Source: Dipetalonema caudispina (Eukaryota; Nematoda; Chromadorea; Rhabditida; Onchocercidae). Taken from it: 64,000 nt of DNA. The translations under genes were made by a program, and so were the position numbers. Where the stretch lies: assembly GCA_013365325.1 (NCBI GenBank), contig JABVXV010000141.1, positions 62,001 to 126,000 on the forward strand. Direction: 5' to 3'. The notes beneath the pieces are model-generated. The model did no database searches and was not told the DNA's origin. It worked only from the letters and a program-made list of their open reading frames with translations. Shown here piece after piece: positions 50,909 through 64,000 of the stretch. Every line of letters starts with the position of its first letter. The stretch's first letter is position 1.

Positions 50909-51817
50909 TAAGCTTAACTGGTAACTGTGTTAGTATAGCTGTATGTACGATTACCTTACTGATAAAGATATTTCCCTCAGCACTATCTTATCGGCAAGGT
51001 CAGTAAGATAATAGTGGTAGCTCCAACTAACAAAGAAAATATATAGCTTTTGTTGACAGGCATTTAAAATTTTTTGTTACGAATAATATAAATCTTTCCA
51101 TTATCTTCCACATTCCACGTACTCATGAAGAATATATGCGATACATCGTTTATTAAAATGTGATTATGAAGTTTGGTTACTGAATACCATTATTCATCAT
51201 CAATTATAGCAGGAATTGATTACGGAAGAATGAGTCTTATGCATGCATAATAAGAATTTATGAAAATTTTTTTAAAAATTTTTTGAATTTAATCTAATAA
51301 ACAAAAAAAAAGAAGAAGATTAGAAATAATTTTATGCCATAGAAAACGAAAAAACAATGAAAAAAAATTGTTGGGTAATATCATATTAAAGTACGGTTAC
51401 TGAAGGTGGGACGTGATAATATCATAGAGGACAATTATTGTGATACGTGAGGATTGATGGTTTAGATGTTGCACAGAAATGTTTTCACGTTTAAACGTTG
51501 ACGTGTGGCTTTGTCGTAGTTAGGGAAGGTTTAGAATCGTATTCTTAACATAAGGCTTTACTTTTAATATGGACGTGTTATTTATGATTTTACTTCATGC
51601 TGTGTGATTTTGTATGAAAATTCAATTAAGCATGAATTTATTTTAAGTTTGATTGTGTTTTCTTGCTAAATTTTGATTTTTATCTTTGTTTTTCATTTAT
51701 AAATTTAACTTAATTTGAACATATTTCACTTATCGTCGAAAAAGTTTCTTTTTCAAACATATTTGACTATGTTGTTTAAAAGAATCAAATTTTATTGCAG
51801 GTATTTACCGTTCAGAA
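50909..51817. other. Spacer between the 365-residue gene and IMP3
   Basis: No gene is seen. ATTGCAG at about 51794-51800 could be the spliced-leader acceptor of IMP3. Confidence 0.45.
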
Positions 51818-52960
51818 ATGGTGCGTAAATTAAAATTTCACGAGAAGAAATTGCTGAAGAAAGTTGATTTCATTTCCTGGGAGCTTGATAACAACATTCA
51901 TGAGGCAAAAGTCTTGCGAAAATATCACATCAAGAAGCGTCAACATTACTCGATGTACAATACGTTGGCAGCTAATGTTAGTTTGTACAAATTGTTTGTA
52001 TAAAAAATAAATCGAAAAGAATGAAAAATTTAGCGCTTGCTAATTCCCTTTAGACTTTACCCACCGTTATGATGCACTTATGATGCACTACTGCTCATCG
52101 CGATAAAATGTTGTATAGCAGCGGCGAGGATTAAGTAGTGTTGGTGTTTCGTGTGCTTCAGTATATGTAATATGAGTTACTTGGGAACTCTCCTGCTTAC
52201 CTCTACTGACGAAAGCAACAGATAAGTTATAATTAGAAAAAACGGATTCGTGTAAACTAAACAAGTAAATGTGGCGAAGTGCGTAAGATATGCAACTCCT
52301 TCAATTTCATGATTACTAACAGATCGCCTGACTTATCACTGGTGATTTTTTGCTGTAATTTTATTTACAGGTTCGAGAAATTGCAATGAAGTTAAAAGAA
52401 TTGCCTTTGAATGATCCGTTTCGTTTGAAAACAGTTCGAGAATTTTTGGAAAAATTGTACGCTGTCGGATTAATACCGACTGCTGACACGTTGGAACGTG
52501 CCAGTAAAGTTTCCGCTTCTTCATTTTGCAGGCGGCGATTACCAGTATGTTATGATTTCTATTTCATTTCATTGAAAAAGAGATTTAAGAAACATTCCAT
52601 AAATTATGCCTCCACTCTGCCATGTTTTTTTTTTTAAACATTTCAAAGATTCCATGCGTTTCACAAATGTTGCGAGCACCTCAAATTTATAAATTTAGAA
52701 AAATATTGTGTTTCGAGTTTTCACAATCGCTTTTACCGTTATTGCAGGTGGTGATGAAACGTCTAGAAATGGCAGAAACTGTACAAAATGCGAGCGACCT
52801 TGTAGAACAAGGGCATGTACGTGTGGGAATAGAATTAGTAACTGATCCTGCATTTCTGGTTACTCGAAATTTGCAGGACTGTATCACATGGACAAAGGAC
52901 TCAAAAATCCGAAAGCATATTCTCAACTATAATAATGAACGTGATGATTTTTTGTTGTGA
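51818..52960 (+). CDS. IMP3, U3 snoRNP protein
   Basis: IMP3 belongs to the nucleolar U3 snoRNP/SSU processome and helps U3 pair with pre-18S rRNA. Exons 51818-51976, 52371-52544 and 52748-52960 join in phase into 181 residues (human about 184). The start MVRKLKFHEKKLLKKVDF matches the family N-terminus. TASSFCRRRLP-type sequence (SASSFCRRRLP) and the S4 RNA-binding domain follow (VMKRLEMAE, LVEQGHVRVGIELVTDPAFL), and the C-terminus NNERDDF is also conserved. TATTGCAG shortly upstream may accept a spliced leader. It closes the plus-strand run that begins with VPS35L. Confidence 0.97.
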
Positions 52961-54153
52961 CAATTTTTTATTCTTTTAATTTGATCTTAACGAGTCATTG
53001 GCTTTTTCTTCAAATTTTAACTATGTTCTAAGCATTTTGATGAGAATATGATGAAACGGTAAATTAATATGGGATTTATCCATTTAATACGTAGTGGTTC
53101 GATTGATGAGACGACTGCATACCAGTTATGTTCATGCATTAGCATCCTGAAAGTTGCTCCCGAAATAGAGGTTGTAGACAGAATGTTAATTTATCTGCTG
53201 ATATTCTAGTCCTAGTTTGCTGATACGTAACAATACTTTTCGATCATATGCAGTTGCATGCTGAATGATTAGATGTTATGTTGTGTTGAGTATGTCCTAT
53301 GATATTCTGTGTTTGAGTTTTTATAAGTCGACTTTTAGCTTTTTTTGTTCAAGAAGAAAACTTGCTCAAGATATTAAGTGAATGAAAAAGCACTTCTTAA
53401 TAAGTCATATGCTTTCCTGCTGCTAAATTATCGATGATTCTGATCATCTGAGCATAGATGGCTCTATAAAAGGTTCTACCTCCTATTTCACCTGTTGCGA
53501 AATTTTTTTTTTTTTTTGTTAATTAGTTGGTCGAGGAAGAGAATTCGAATTTCGTGGCACAACTTACGTTTTAAAAATATAATAGTTCTCGTCTTTTAAT
53601 AGGTTTCTTTTGAAACTTCACAGGTGATATTGTTTCAGGTGTCTTTTGCTAATTTACCCCAGTTTTGATCGCTTTTGATTTATACAATTATTTTATTTTA
53701 TATATAAGATGAGGAAAAAATAAAAAAAACATTATTTCCATGATGAGATTCTTGTATTTTGCATGATTTTTTCTACTGAATACGAAATTAACACTATTCC
53801 TTTATTCCAGGCCATTTTGTCAAATCGTTTCGTTCCATTCCAGAAACTAGCCTTGAGAAGTAGTACGTTTAGTTGATCTGCAAATTATAGCTTCATTTCA
53901 ATAGCCAAGTAACAACGGCGGATCATAGCTATGTTATAAACAAAATAGCTTCATGTGGTAATTTTCGAAAATCTCAAATAAAAAGCAAAGCAACTACAAA
54001 CAGTAGCAGAAAATTACGAAATTATCAGGGTAGTTGGGAATGTATGATCATTTGATTCTTGACATTGGTATCTGTATATGCTATGCATTTCCTGTCATGT
54101 CAGAAAAGTTTATAATGCTAACCACCGAACAATTTTATTCAATAGAATAACTA
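52961..54153. other. Intergenic between convergent genes
   Basis: IMP3 and the VWC-VWD gene converge here. I see AT-rich sequence with no supported gene, though a last exon of the minus gene could hide in 53800-54153. Confidence 0.4.
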
Positions 54154-57100
54154 TCACAAAAGAAATTTAAATTTCATTTCAGGTGTAAATCTTATATCCA
54201 AACATTTTTGTTTTATAAGTCTTACATGATTAAGATAATTTCTCTTTGTTTGATGCCGTGTGCATGCAATATTATAGGCCCATGATCGGGCAAAATGTGA
54301 CACGGAATGACTGGATGAGCCTGCATAACGAGACATTAGATCATCGCTAGGATCACCATTGAAGTTACCACATAAACCGCAAATCTAAAATGCAGTAATT
54401 CTAGCTCTTCTTTTATTATTTCAATGTTTAATCTATTACGTTTAATCTCTTCTAATTACATTTACACTTACATTAACTTCCAAATAGTTTATCTAATTTT
54501 TTCCAAAAATTAACATCCTATTCCTAGTACAACGAATGAAACAGTATTTAAATTAAATACCTTACCAACATGTACTGCTATAAATACTTAAGCATAATTA
54601 TATCTCAAATCATATGGAAAATTAGATCTGACGAAGATATATCATTTTAGATAAGTTCATATTGAAGATTTATTGAAATTCAGTAAAAATTATATAATTT
54701 GTGAATAATCAATAAGGAAAGAAAAAAGACTTTCCTTGGATTGGTGTCGTTTAGTGAGGACAATTTCAACAAATGATTCTCCATCCCAAATTACTTTCAA
54801 ACCGATCAATTTGAATGAAATAACAATATGTCCAGTGGTAGGATCCTCGAATGCTCGATATTCTGGCCAATCACTATAGCGAACATATGGAATGTTGATT
54901 AACTTTGTACGTTCACGTATAATCTTAAAGAAAAGAAAATTTAGATTCAGATATGATTTATTATAAATTCAAATTATTTTAAACTTCCATCTCTATTTTA
55001 TATTATTTCAATGAATTTCAATTCATAAAAATTCAAAAAGAATTATGACCTTTTTTGGCAATAAATGTATGGTAAAAAAAGTTCCATTGAAAAGTGAGAT
55101 GTAAATAATTACACGTCTTGTCCATGTCAACGATGATTTTCCACCATTTACACCAATTATCTTAAACTGTGGATCAATCCTGTAAATGAAATAGAAATTT
55201 GATATGCTTAATTCGATGATTTATTATTGTATTCCTTCTCTTTTTCTTTTTGTTGTAATTAAATTATAATCAATTTTAAACATTTTTCAAATTCATTATA
55301 AATTCAAATTAATACCCATTCAATGAGCATTCTTGCGTGAGAATGTAACTACATGTTCCTTGAAATGAATAGCCAAATTTATCAAATGTTACATAGTGTG
55401 GATCACCGAATATGATACATGAACTTTCTTCTGCAAATTGCAATAATTATTTCACAAAATAATTTTTCTCTTATTGAGAAAAAAAACTAACATAAAATGG
55501 ACATGTTAAAATTAACAGGATGTTGATTTACATACAAATTAAAATTGATCAGAACAAAAATGTTGGATCAATTAAAATAGACTAATTTAATGGAGCAATT
55601 ATTTGTCTGCAATTAATAATGATAAATGACTGAAATGAACCTAATTAGAGAAAATGTTTGAAATTTGCAAATACGAATTTTTCCATGACAAATAGTTAAA
55701 CATCATTACTTATTTTTCATTGCAAGTATATTAACTTCTAAGAATGATAATTAATCGTTTAATTTTTAACTCGATAATTAATAGTTATAAGTTTTGAGTC
55801 CTTTTTTTCAAAAAAAAAAGAAAGGGATATAAAATTGTAATTGGTTTATTTTCTTGCTCTCCTTCCAAATTTATTTCCATAAATTAAGTATTATTGTAAT
55901 GATTTGCATAATTAATTATCTTTTATAACTTGCATGTGTATATTTACTTAGCTCACATTCATCACAGCATGATCCGTTCACTTTTTTGAAACGTCGTCCC
56001 TGTGGACATTTTGCTTTCCATGAACAGTCCATTTTTTTACATTTTACATATCCATTAACGCAAATGCAATTAGAACAATTATTATCCAATGTCCACTTTG
56101 TACCATGCTGAAAGATTGACTGATTGATTTTATATTCTATTGATCCGTGTATGTATCAGTACATTTGATTAGATAAAAAATTCATTCTAATTTCCATGAT
56201 TTTTACTTAGTAGATGATCTATTGATAATTTTTGAATCTAATGATCACTGAATAACTAAATTATTGAATGATCACATTTTTCACCTTTACTATGATTTCA
56301 TTTCCATTGATATCAATTCTCTTGCATGGATTTTCTTTCTTGTAACAAAATGGACAACAAACATTAGGTTTATAAAATATATGTGACATATCACATTCTT
56401 TAAATGGACAAACAAATCTGGAAAAAAAAAAAAAAAAGGAAATGTAAAATATATAAAGAAAAGCAATATTCGAATAATAGTAAAAATTTCGAAAAATACT
56501 GAATATGATTTAAAATCTTTGATTAAAGGAAATTTTTGATAAAGTAAAACCTTCGACAGATAATTCCACCTGGTTGACAAGAGCAACGTGAACATGGATC
56601 GATACGGAATGTATCATACACTGAATAATGCCATCCACGAAAGAAGCAATGCGAACCGTTTGAAACTGTTAAATTTGAGCCTTCCGAAATAACAGTATGA
56701 TTTTTGCATTCAGGACAACACCTAAAAACTATAATAACTGATAAGATTATCTACAGATGAGTTAAATGAATTGTGAATGATACATTGTGATCAGATATAT
56801 GTTGATAACAACATTATTAGCTAACAAAAATTAGCTTACTATAAAATTAATTTTATAAATGAAATAAAATTTTAATAAAAATTTAAAAATACCTCATCGG
56901 ATGTTTCGTATGTTGAGATATTGGACAATTTAGTACTGGACAAGTAAAACGATAACAATGATACCATTGATTTAATACCAGATCACATCGAACACATCGA
57001 TCCTGAGCTTTTATTGGTGTTAAGCATAATTCACAGCAAAATCCAGCCAATAAACGTCCATTTGAGCAATTTGATACACATTGAATCCGCCAATTTGTTA

Positions 57101-58553
57101 AAATACCAGCCTAATATTTTATTGTTATATAATTCTGTGAAATATTACGAAAGATAATGCTCATTTATAAAATATGAAATAATTAATAATAAGAAATAGT
57201 AATTGATAAATAACAATTATAATTAATTTAAAAAAAAAAAAGAAAAAGAATGAAAGATAAAAGGAAAAATGAAAACAAAACATTTATCATTTTTCAATTA
57301 ATTTTTTGAAATTTTAATTTCAATTAAAACACAAATTTAAAATTTATATTTGTAAAGAAAAGAAAAACAAAAAAAAAAAGAATCACTTTGCATGAGATTT
57401 GTCTACATGCATCTTGTGTACTTGTCCAAATTTGATTATTATTTCGTTTGATACCCAAATGAATACATTGCAAACATTTCATACAACAGGTACTATTATT
57501 ACGATCCCATACTGTCGGACAATTTTTCAACGATTCACATTTTTCTAAGATGCATGTTATTATACCATTCTGAAAATATCTGAAATAACCTGAATGGTAC
57601 TCAAACTAATCACTTGAATGGAACTTTATAAGAGTGTGAAATAATGCTCTAATAATATTAAATTATAAAGTATAAATCAAATTTTGCTCATTGTTAGAAA
57701 GAAAATTTTCTTAATCATTAAAGTTAATGAGATTATTTAATCAAATTATTAAATGCAATTAATTTTCCGATGATGGCATTAATCATTATCAGTTGTTGAT
57801 TATCAGAAAGTAATTCACTAAATCAGCTGTAACGTTATACCAATTTAATCTACACATTAATCAAATATGCTGATAATTTGTATTAGTTTCAGCTTTTTTA
57901 TGATTCATTTGGAGTGACCAGAAGTAGATCTCTAAATGGTCATTGCTACTCTTACATATCAAACAGTTATTGTTAAATTAAATTTCCTAAAAGATATGAT
58001 AACATAAACAGCATACGGGAATAATAAGTAAATTAACAGTTTAAATTGATAGTTAAAATTTTATTAGTGCTAATATCAACCTTACACATGCAATGATAAC
58101 AAGGTGACGTGACCAAACCACGTGTTACGTCTGCTAAATTGACCTTTGCACCTTCTTTTGTACATGGTATTCCTGAAATTCAAATTTTCAAATTATATTA
58201 AACATACATTTATTGAAAATCCATGACGAAGATAGCAAATAGCATAAGATGAGATTATCATCACTTATGTTACTTATTATAATCCTAATCATAATGAAAC
58301 AAAGTTGACTTTTTTTTTTTTTAAATACGATGATTTAGAATTTTTTTGTTTCAAATTTTACCCAAATAAATAGTATCCTTTCTTTGTCTATTAGCAATTC
58401 TTTTAGCTTTTTCTTTTTTTTTTCATAATTTATAAAAATTAAAAAATAAAAGAAAAACTAACCTTGACCAATAAGTTGACTAGTTACTTGAAATGTTAAT
58501 AAGAAAATAATAATAATAGAATTAGTAATACAGTATATATTTTTATAAATCAT
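54154..58553 (-). CDS. BMPER/crossveinless-2-like secreted VWC-VWD protein
   Basis: Proteins of this build bind BMP-family ligands outside the cell and tune their signalling. Exon 58463-58553 encodes a signal peptide (MIYKNIYC, then a hydrophobic run [13 protein letters not shown]). Exons 58081-58172, 57387-57569, 56893-57110, 56551-56721, 56285-56417 and about 55954-56109 join in phase and give five cysteine-rich VWC-type repeats (for example CYHCMCKNGIITC, CCMKC, GFCCELC, CCPEC, GSCCDEC). A VWD domain follows: [12 protein letters not shown] with [13 protein letters not shown], then [14 protein letters not shown] and [15 protein letters not shown]. Five VWC plus VWD is the BMPER/CV-2 order. 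The join between the exon ending near 54735 and the CGLCGNF exon is not resolved by a clean GT donor. The 3' end is uncertain: the frame stops at 54154, but a GTAAGA donor lies at about 54230, and no TIL domain was found. Confidence 0.82.
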
Positions 58554-59377
58554 ACACGAATGCGAACTGATATTTAAGCGGTAAGTGTTAAACTACAAAA
58601 GGCATTAACTATCCAATTTGTTAACCAATTTCCAATTTATTATCACAATCAATCGGAGTATGATAACAATTCTTCCTTATCATCAATGATAACGCATTGT
58701 AAGATCTGACGAAAGTGTATTTCATTAAAGATAAGCTCAGCAAAAATGGCTTCCTTCCTTTTTTGATTTGTAAATCCAAACGTCTTTTTTTTTTTTTTGT
58801 TAAACTTTCTATATACAATCTTACTCTGACAAACAATACTTCTTTCGTTAATTAATTAACAGTTTGATAAACTATGGAAGTTTATTTAATAGAAAAATGA
58901 GAAATTAATAATGTTTAACGGAAATAATTCGCCTTTTTTTGCGATATTTTTCGATGATAAATAATGTTATCATTAATTTATTAGATTTATAATGCCATAT
59001 GTTCAACAATATTTTACCATTTCAATTTGTAAAGTGATTTTTTTGTAGTGTTGAAAATAAAGTATTTTTGAAAGTGTTCGATAAAAGAAAGAATATTTAT
59101 TATCAAAACGGCAAATGATGAATGGAAAATTAATGCAAATTACATGATATTATGTCGAAGAATTACAACAGGGAAGTAATGAGTAAATAATATTATCACA
59201 GATATTATTAAAAACGAATAGGAATTGTTATTTGGCTAAATTCATAAGTTCAAATTTTTAAGTTTTTTTTTTTTATTCCTAAAAATATACAAGCTGCACA
59301 TAGTTTGTTATCAATGAAAGATGCGGAAATGCTTATCATTTATTTAGCGTTGCTTATCATCGAATGAACAATTGTTA
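58554..59377. other. Upstream region of the VWC-VWD gene, AT-rich
   Basis: It lies between the start of the BMPER-like gene and the 3' end of BBS9, both on minus. No gene or clear regulatory site was found. Confidence 0.45.
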
Positions 59378-62300
59378 CTAAGTGAATTCATCAAAAGGTA
59401 ATAAACCGGAAATTAACGGATCAATGATTGGTTCAGATTGTTGTGGTTCAACATCATCCTCCTCTTTGCTATCCTCATGAATATAAGCCATTGTACCACA
59501 ATTACCTTCACAAAAACTTTGCAATAAATTTCGTAAATCATTTGATGACAAATCAGTATTTAAATCGATCGATTTGAATGTTGATATTGCCCATTTAATA
59601 CGCTCCCAAATTGACTGAAAATTTAGGGAAAGGTAAAAAAAATTAACAGAAGAAATGTAAAATCTTTATCTTTTGCACCATCAAATATTATTTCGTATAT
59701 TTGTAATTTTTGTTAAAGTTGCTAATAACATTACTTATTAATAAATTTGCTAGCATTCAATCTTTCCTAATTTCTCTTCTCAACTTCAGATAAAGATAAG
59801 AAAAATGATATCATATCATAATATACTATCTACAAACAAACATGAAACATTGCATATTACCTGTCCGGAATTACTGATAATAGTACCATCCAAGGGTAAT
59901 GAATTCCCTTTAAGAGATGTTATTAAAGACAACAAATTTAGTGCCGTTGATAGTGATAAACTAACAGAATGTAATGTTTCATTCAGCTCTTCTAAGCGAT
60001 CTACACAACATAATATCTGTAACTTTTCCTGAATAGAAATTCCGTAATTACAAATAATTAATGAGTAGTTTGAAATAAAAAGAGATGCTTTAAAATAAAA
60101 TAAAAAAGTCACAAAGACAAAAAATCTTTGTTAATAATGTAATGAAAATAATCAATCTCTTCTGATAATGTAATTTTTTTCTTCAAAAAAAAAAAAAAAA
60201 AAAAAAAAACGAAAAAAAAAAGAAAAAAAGGAAAGATAGAAAAAATGTTGAAGGATTAAAATTTTACGAAAAACAAAAATGAAGAAAACAAAGATTTAAG
60301 AATTTTACAAAAATAAAGATTTAAAATATAAGTTTACAATTCAATTCATTTCATATATGTAAATTTGAAAAATAATTATGAAACCTGTTGATATGTATAA
60401 TTCAATAAAGTATTCATATGATCTATTTCTGTTGATCGTTCTCCTTTTAGTTTTATTAAAATAGCTGCTTGAACATTACGCAAAAGAGTGCAAAATCGTT
60501 CCAATTCATTTTCTTCCTCAATTTTCCTTTTTTCATGCTAGAAAAAAGGAAAAATATACGATGAAAAAAGCATAAAATTTATCAGAACAAAATTAATTTA
60601 TTGGAGAAACGATATCATATAAAATAAAAATGTTATTATCGCATATAAAAGTAAGCTGTCACTGAATATAAAAGTAATGTTGCCATGAAATATAAAGTAA
60701 TATTGTCACAAAATTTATTTCACTTTCTAAAATAACAGAGCAATTTTGATAGAACAATTAAAATTGTTTCGTAGCAGTTATTGTTTTGTGGAAAGAATTT
60801 GATGAAAGTTCATCAAATTCTCGATCATTCGAAATGTTTAAATGATCTAATTTTGTATGATTTTGAATTTAGAATTTAGACAATAATTTTTGATGAAATT
60901 TTGAATCAACCACCTCTACATATGCATTTATTTCGTGAAGAATCTGATCTAATGGAAGTGTACAATTTAATTTTGCTTCCGGTTGTTTTTCCTGTATTCT
61001 TGTGATTAATTCATCGGCAAATAAATAAATGAAAGTTAAGCTTTCAGTTTGAATTCGATAGCGCTCTAAAATTGATAAGCAAAAATTCTTTTCATAAAAT
61101 TTTTTCCAAACATATATGAAAATTACTTTTTGTATAAAAGATACCAAAAGAAAGGATAAGAGAATGGTTCAAATTTACTCACTGTACTTCTGAGATGCAT
61201 AAATTGAAATAACCGTTTTTGATAAATACGGTTGAAAGCCAATTGCTGTGCTACTTTCAGCTTCAAATTCTAGAAATATTTGATAATTATTACAATTTCT
61301 GATTCAAGAAACAGTTTACAAATGGAGAACTTTAGCATTATTTGCTCATTTTCAATACAATTAATGGTTTAACACTAACATGATGATATCATTGTGTTTT
61401 TCTTTTAGTTAAAGATTATATTTAAGTACGATAGGATAGATTGTTAGAAATGTTTAACAAGCCAAAAGAAAAAAAAAAAAAAAAACGGAAATTATCAACA
61501 CACTTAATCAGAAGATGAATTCAAATAGAATGTTTTTACAATTGATATTATAAGCTTTCATTAAGAAATTTCATTATCGCCATAATTTCGCATTTTTCTG
61601 TGCAACAAGATAAAAAGATTTAAAATATGATTTAAAATAATCAAAATAGAATCCTGATTTAAATTTGCTTGCAAAATTTTCAACTATTTTGAATGTTTAG
61701 AGAAACGGATAATTATTATTTGATTTTTCTGAAAACAAAGAAGAGAAAAGAAAAGTAATTGAAATCAAATACCTGGAAATAGTTGTGTTACATCAAGAGC
61801 AGCTAACGATGATTCAATTGTTAATTTATATTGTGCATTTCGTTGAGTACTTACCGTATGACACATCAAATTTAGGGGCATTTTCAATTCTTTACTAATC
61901 ATATCACCTTAAAAAAGTTGAAATTTGAACAAATATATGTTCTGATCATAGAACATATATGAAAAGATTAAAAAGTAAAAAGAAAGCATTCATTTGTTAA
62001 AAATAGGAAATTTTATGGATATAATCAAATATGAAATTATTCGTGAAAAAGAAGAAAAAAATGCAGAAATTTGAAATTTTAAAATAGAATAACTAATTGA
62101 TAATTAATATTTAACTAATTGTTTCATGTTTCATTAATTTTTTTTTTTTTTCCTTTACCATAATTTCCCTCGTCGTTATTAATCCACTTTATGAATTTCA
62201 TACAACGTTAAGTATTTCGTATTTTTTTTTTGATAAATATTTAAAGTTATAATATCAAACTTTAGATAAATACATAAAGTTATGATAAAAATAATTGAAT

Positions 62301-64000
62301 TTGATATATCAAACATCATTAAAAACAAACCAAATTGCGAAGAGAATGCATAAATTTTACATCGTAAATCATATACAGGCTGATTTAAGACGTATACCCT
62401 CGTTGATACTTTTTGTGAATTATCTACAATCAATTTTGATTTTTTTTTTTTTTTTTTGGTGGGAGAAAATAAAATTATAGTTTTTCTTCTTGTCTTTTTT
62501 TTCTTTTTTTTGCATTGATTGAAGCTATTCAAAAATTGGGCAAAATGAAATTTATCAAATCGATAATTATGCTTAGCTTGATGATTGATGAAGAAATAAT
62601 CTACGAAAGGAAGTTAAAGTTGTAATATTTTAAAATTAAATAATTTTTTAAGTTTAACTAGGCTTATCCATTAAGAATCATTGAAATAATTTAATTATGA
62701 TTAGTTTACTTTTATAATTAGACAAACCAATAGCAGGAAATGATGTATATTTGTGTTCAATATGAAATCCTGTTGAACAGATCAGTTTGACATCAAGTAA
62801 ACGTACTTCACTCAATAATTCAATGTTTAGTGTTAAAGATGGAACTTCTTCTGATGATTTTTCCGCTCGCTAAAGTATTGTTAGAAATTAGTGCTATTGT
62901 CATGCGATTGAAAAATAAATCAGTTCACAGATTTAATTTTAAAATTTAATCTTTTACTTTTTTTTTTCATCCTTATTTTGAAATTGTTCCAATATAGCAA
63001 AGTATCTTTCCTTTAATTCTCTATCTATTGAGAGGGGAAAAGGGAACAATTACCTAATATTTCAAACCACAGTAATCTGAAATGTGATATGACGGTTAAA
63101 ACTTCAAACATTCATCATCATCAAACTATTAATGATTTCTGTCTTGAGACGGAAATGATAAGATCAACAGAAGAAGATGATCATACCGATTTAAAATCTA
63201 AGCCATCGTACGAGCAATTCAATGATAGTGAATTTTTTGGTGTAGTACCTATAAACAATGAAAATTTCTTTCTATAATTGGTTTGTTTTTTTCTTTCAAA
63301 ATTAACCTTAATTTTTAAAAAAGAAAAAAGACAATTCAATATAAAGAACTCTCATCTTATCAGTACTGGGTATAAAAGATATCAATCGATGAATTGAAGA
63401 TATCTTGCGTTTATCACCTCCGCTTCATGGATAAAATCCTTGTATTAAACTTATTTGTAGATGCTAAATTCGTCGCATCATTTAAAAGATGATGTTATAG
63501 GTAAACAGAAATTTGAAAAACATTAGCAAAAAAACTGAATACCTTCAACTGATTCCAGTGGTTTTTTACGTATTAATGCTTCAAGCTCAATAAATTCTTT
63601 GTAGCGTTGTTGAAAATTGATGAAACGTGTTTGTGGTGCAGGAAGACGAAATAACGATGGTTCGGTACCCAAATAACTGACAGATATTCGCGAATTTGAC
63701 AAAATCACCAACATTGAACGATATATTGAGCTTAAATAATATAACAACAACAACAGAAAAAAAAAAGAAAAGAAAAAACATTGTATCAATAGAAAAAGTT
63801 GAAATACATTCTTTTTTGTTATAGTTAATATAATTATGCAAAAAAAAAAGACAAAAAATGTTACTAACCTAAAAGTACATAATCGAATTTGAATTACATC
63901 TTGTGAAAGTTGTGTTGCCCAGACTAATATCGTATCTTTGAAGAAAAGTATCATACGTGTTGCTGTTGCAATGCATAGTTTAACATAGGCATCATGTGCT
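59378..64000 (-). CDS. bbs-9: BBS9 (PTHB1), BBSome subunit, 5' part outside window
   Basis: BBS9 is a core subunit of the BBSome, the coat-like complex that moves membrane proteins in and out of cilia. The C-terminal two-thirds is present; the N-terminal propeller start lies beyond the right edge. Exons include 63869 to the edge (ILVWATQLSQDVIQI), 63543-63730 (SNSRISVSYLGTEPSLFRLP), about 62722-62871, 61772-61904, 61183-61271 (TAIGFQPYLSKTVISIYAS), about 60917-61051 (RYRIQTESLTF, DELITRIQE), about 60388-60537, about 59863-60027 and 59378-59615, ending LLPFDEFT. The WATQL...SYLGTEPSLF and RYRIQ...ELI.RLQE motifs match human BBS9 closely. Individual internal exon edges are approximate. In nematodes the gene is expected in ciliated sensory neurons. 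Confidence 0.92.

Noticed and set aside
63089..63277. 62-codon plus frame within a BBS9 intron
   Set aside because: It is short, has no motif and no splice support on either strand.
1..64000. Search for CRISPR arrays, insertion sequences, bacterial (Wolbachia) inserts, tRNA or rRNA genes
   Set aside because: Nothing in the window showed these patterns by eye. A tRNAscan or BLAST run against Wolbachia would be needed to exclude short pieces.

Overview
This is a window of eukaryotic nuclear DNA, almost certainly from a parasitic nematode and most likely a filarial worm. It is strongly AT-rich. Genes are split by many short and medium GT-AG introns, starts often sit just after an AG preceded by a pyrimidine run (possible spliced-leader acceptors), and there is a nematode cuticle collagen gene. 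No bacterial or viral sequence was recognised. Gene models below were built by hand from splice signals, reading-frame continuity and remembered family sequences; no database search was possible.

Layout, left to right. A Tudor-like gene enters from the left edge on minus (<1-1923), followed by an unrecognised 920-residue zinc-ribbon protein on minus (2782-7747). That gene starts head to head, only 13 bases away, with an unrecognised 144-residue gene on plus (7761-8557). After a 2.8-kb gene-poor stretch come ATG4 (minus, 11371-15929) and TMEM161 (plus, 16853-21093), which diverge from a shared spacer with CACGTG E-boxes and microsatellites. EIPR1 (plus, 21867-25250), the collagen (minus, 27005-29134), a small membrane protein (plus, 31273-31931), ribosomal protein eS27 (minus, 32984-33523), VPS28 (minus, 35139-36807) and cytochrome c oxidase subunit 4 (plus, 38252-39460) follow. 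A plus-strand run holds VPS35L (40402-47049), an unrecognised 365-residue protein (48046-50908) and IMP3 (51818-52960). The right end has a BMPER/crossveinless-2-like secreted VWC-VWD protein (minus, 54154-58553) and BBS9 (minus, 59378 to beyond 64000).

Several genes act in membrane traffic: ATG4 (autophagy), EIPR1 (EARP/GARP tethering), VPS28 (ESCRT-I), VPS35L (Retriever) and BBS9 (BBSome). The rest are housekeeping (eS27, IMP3, COX4), cuticle or signalling genes. The genes are not an operon in the bacterial sense. Two same-strand runs with 0.8-1.0 kb gaps (TMEM161-EIPR1 and VPS35L-unknown-IMP3) could be nematode operons, but the sequence alone does not prove it.

The points most worth following are the TCACGTGA palindromes in the ATG4/TMEM161 spacer, the 13-base head-to-head start pair, an in-frame 69-base cassette exon in VPS28, apparently missing AG splice acceptors in EIPR1 and the Tudor gene, and four well-supported multi-exon genes that I cannot assign to any family.
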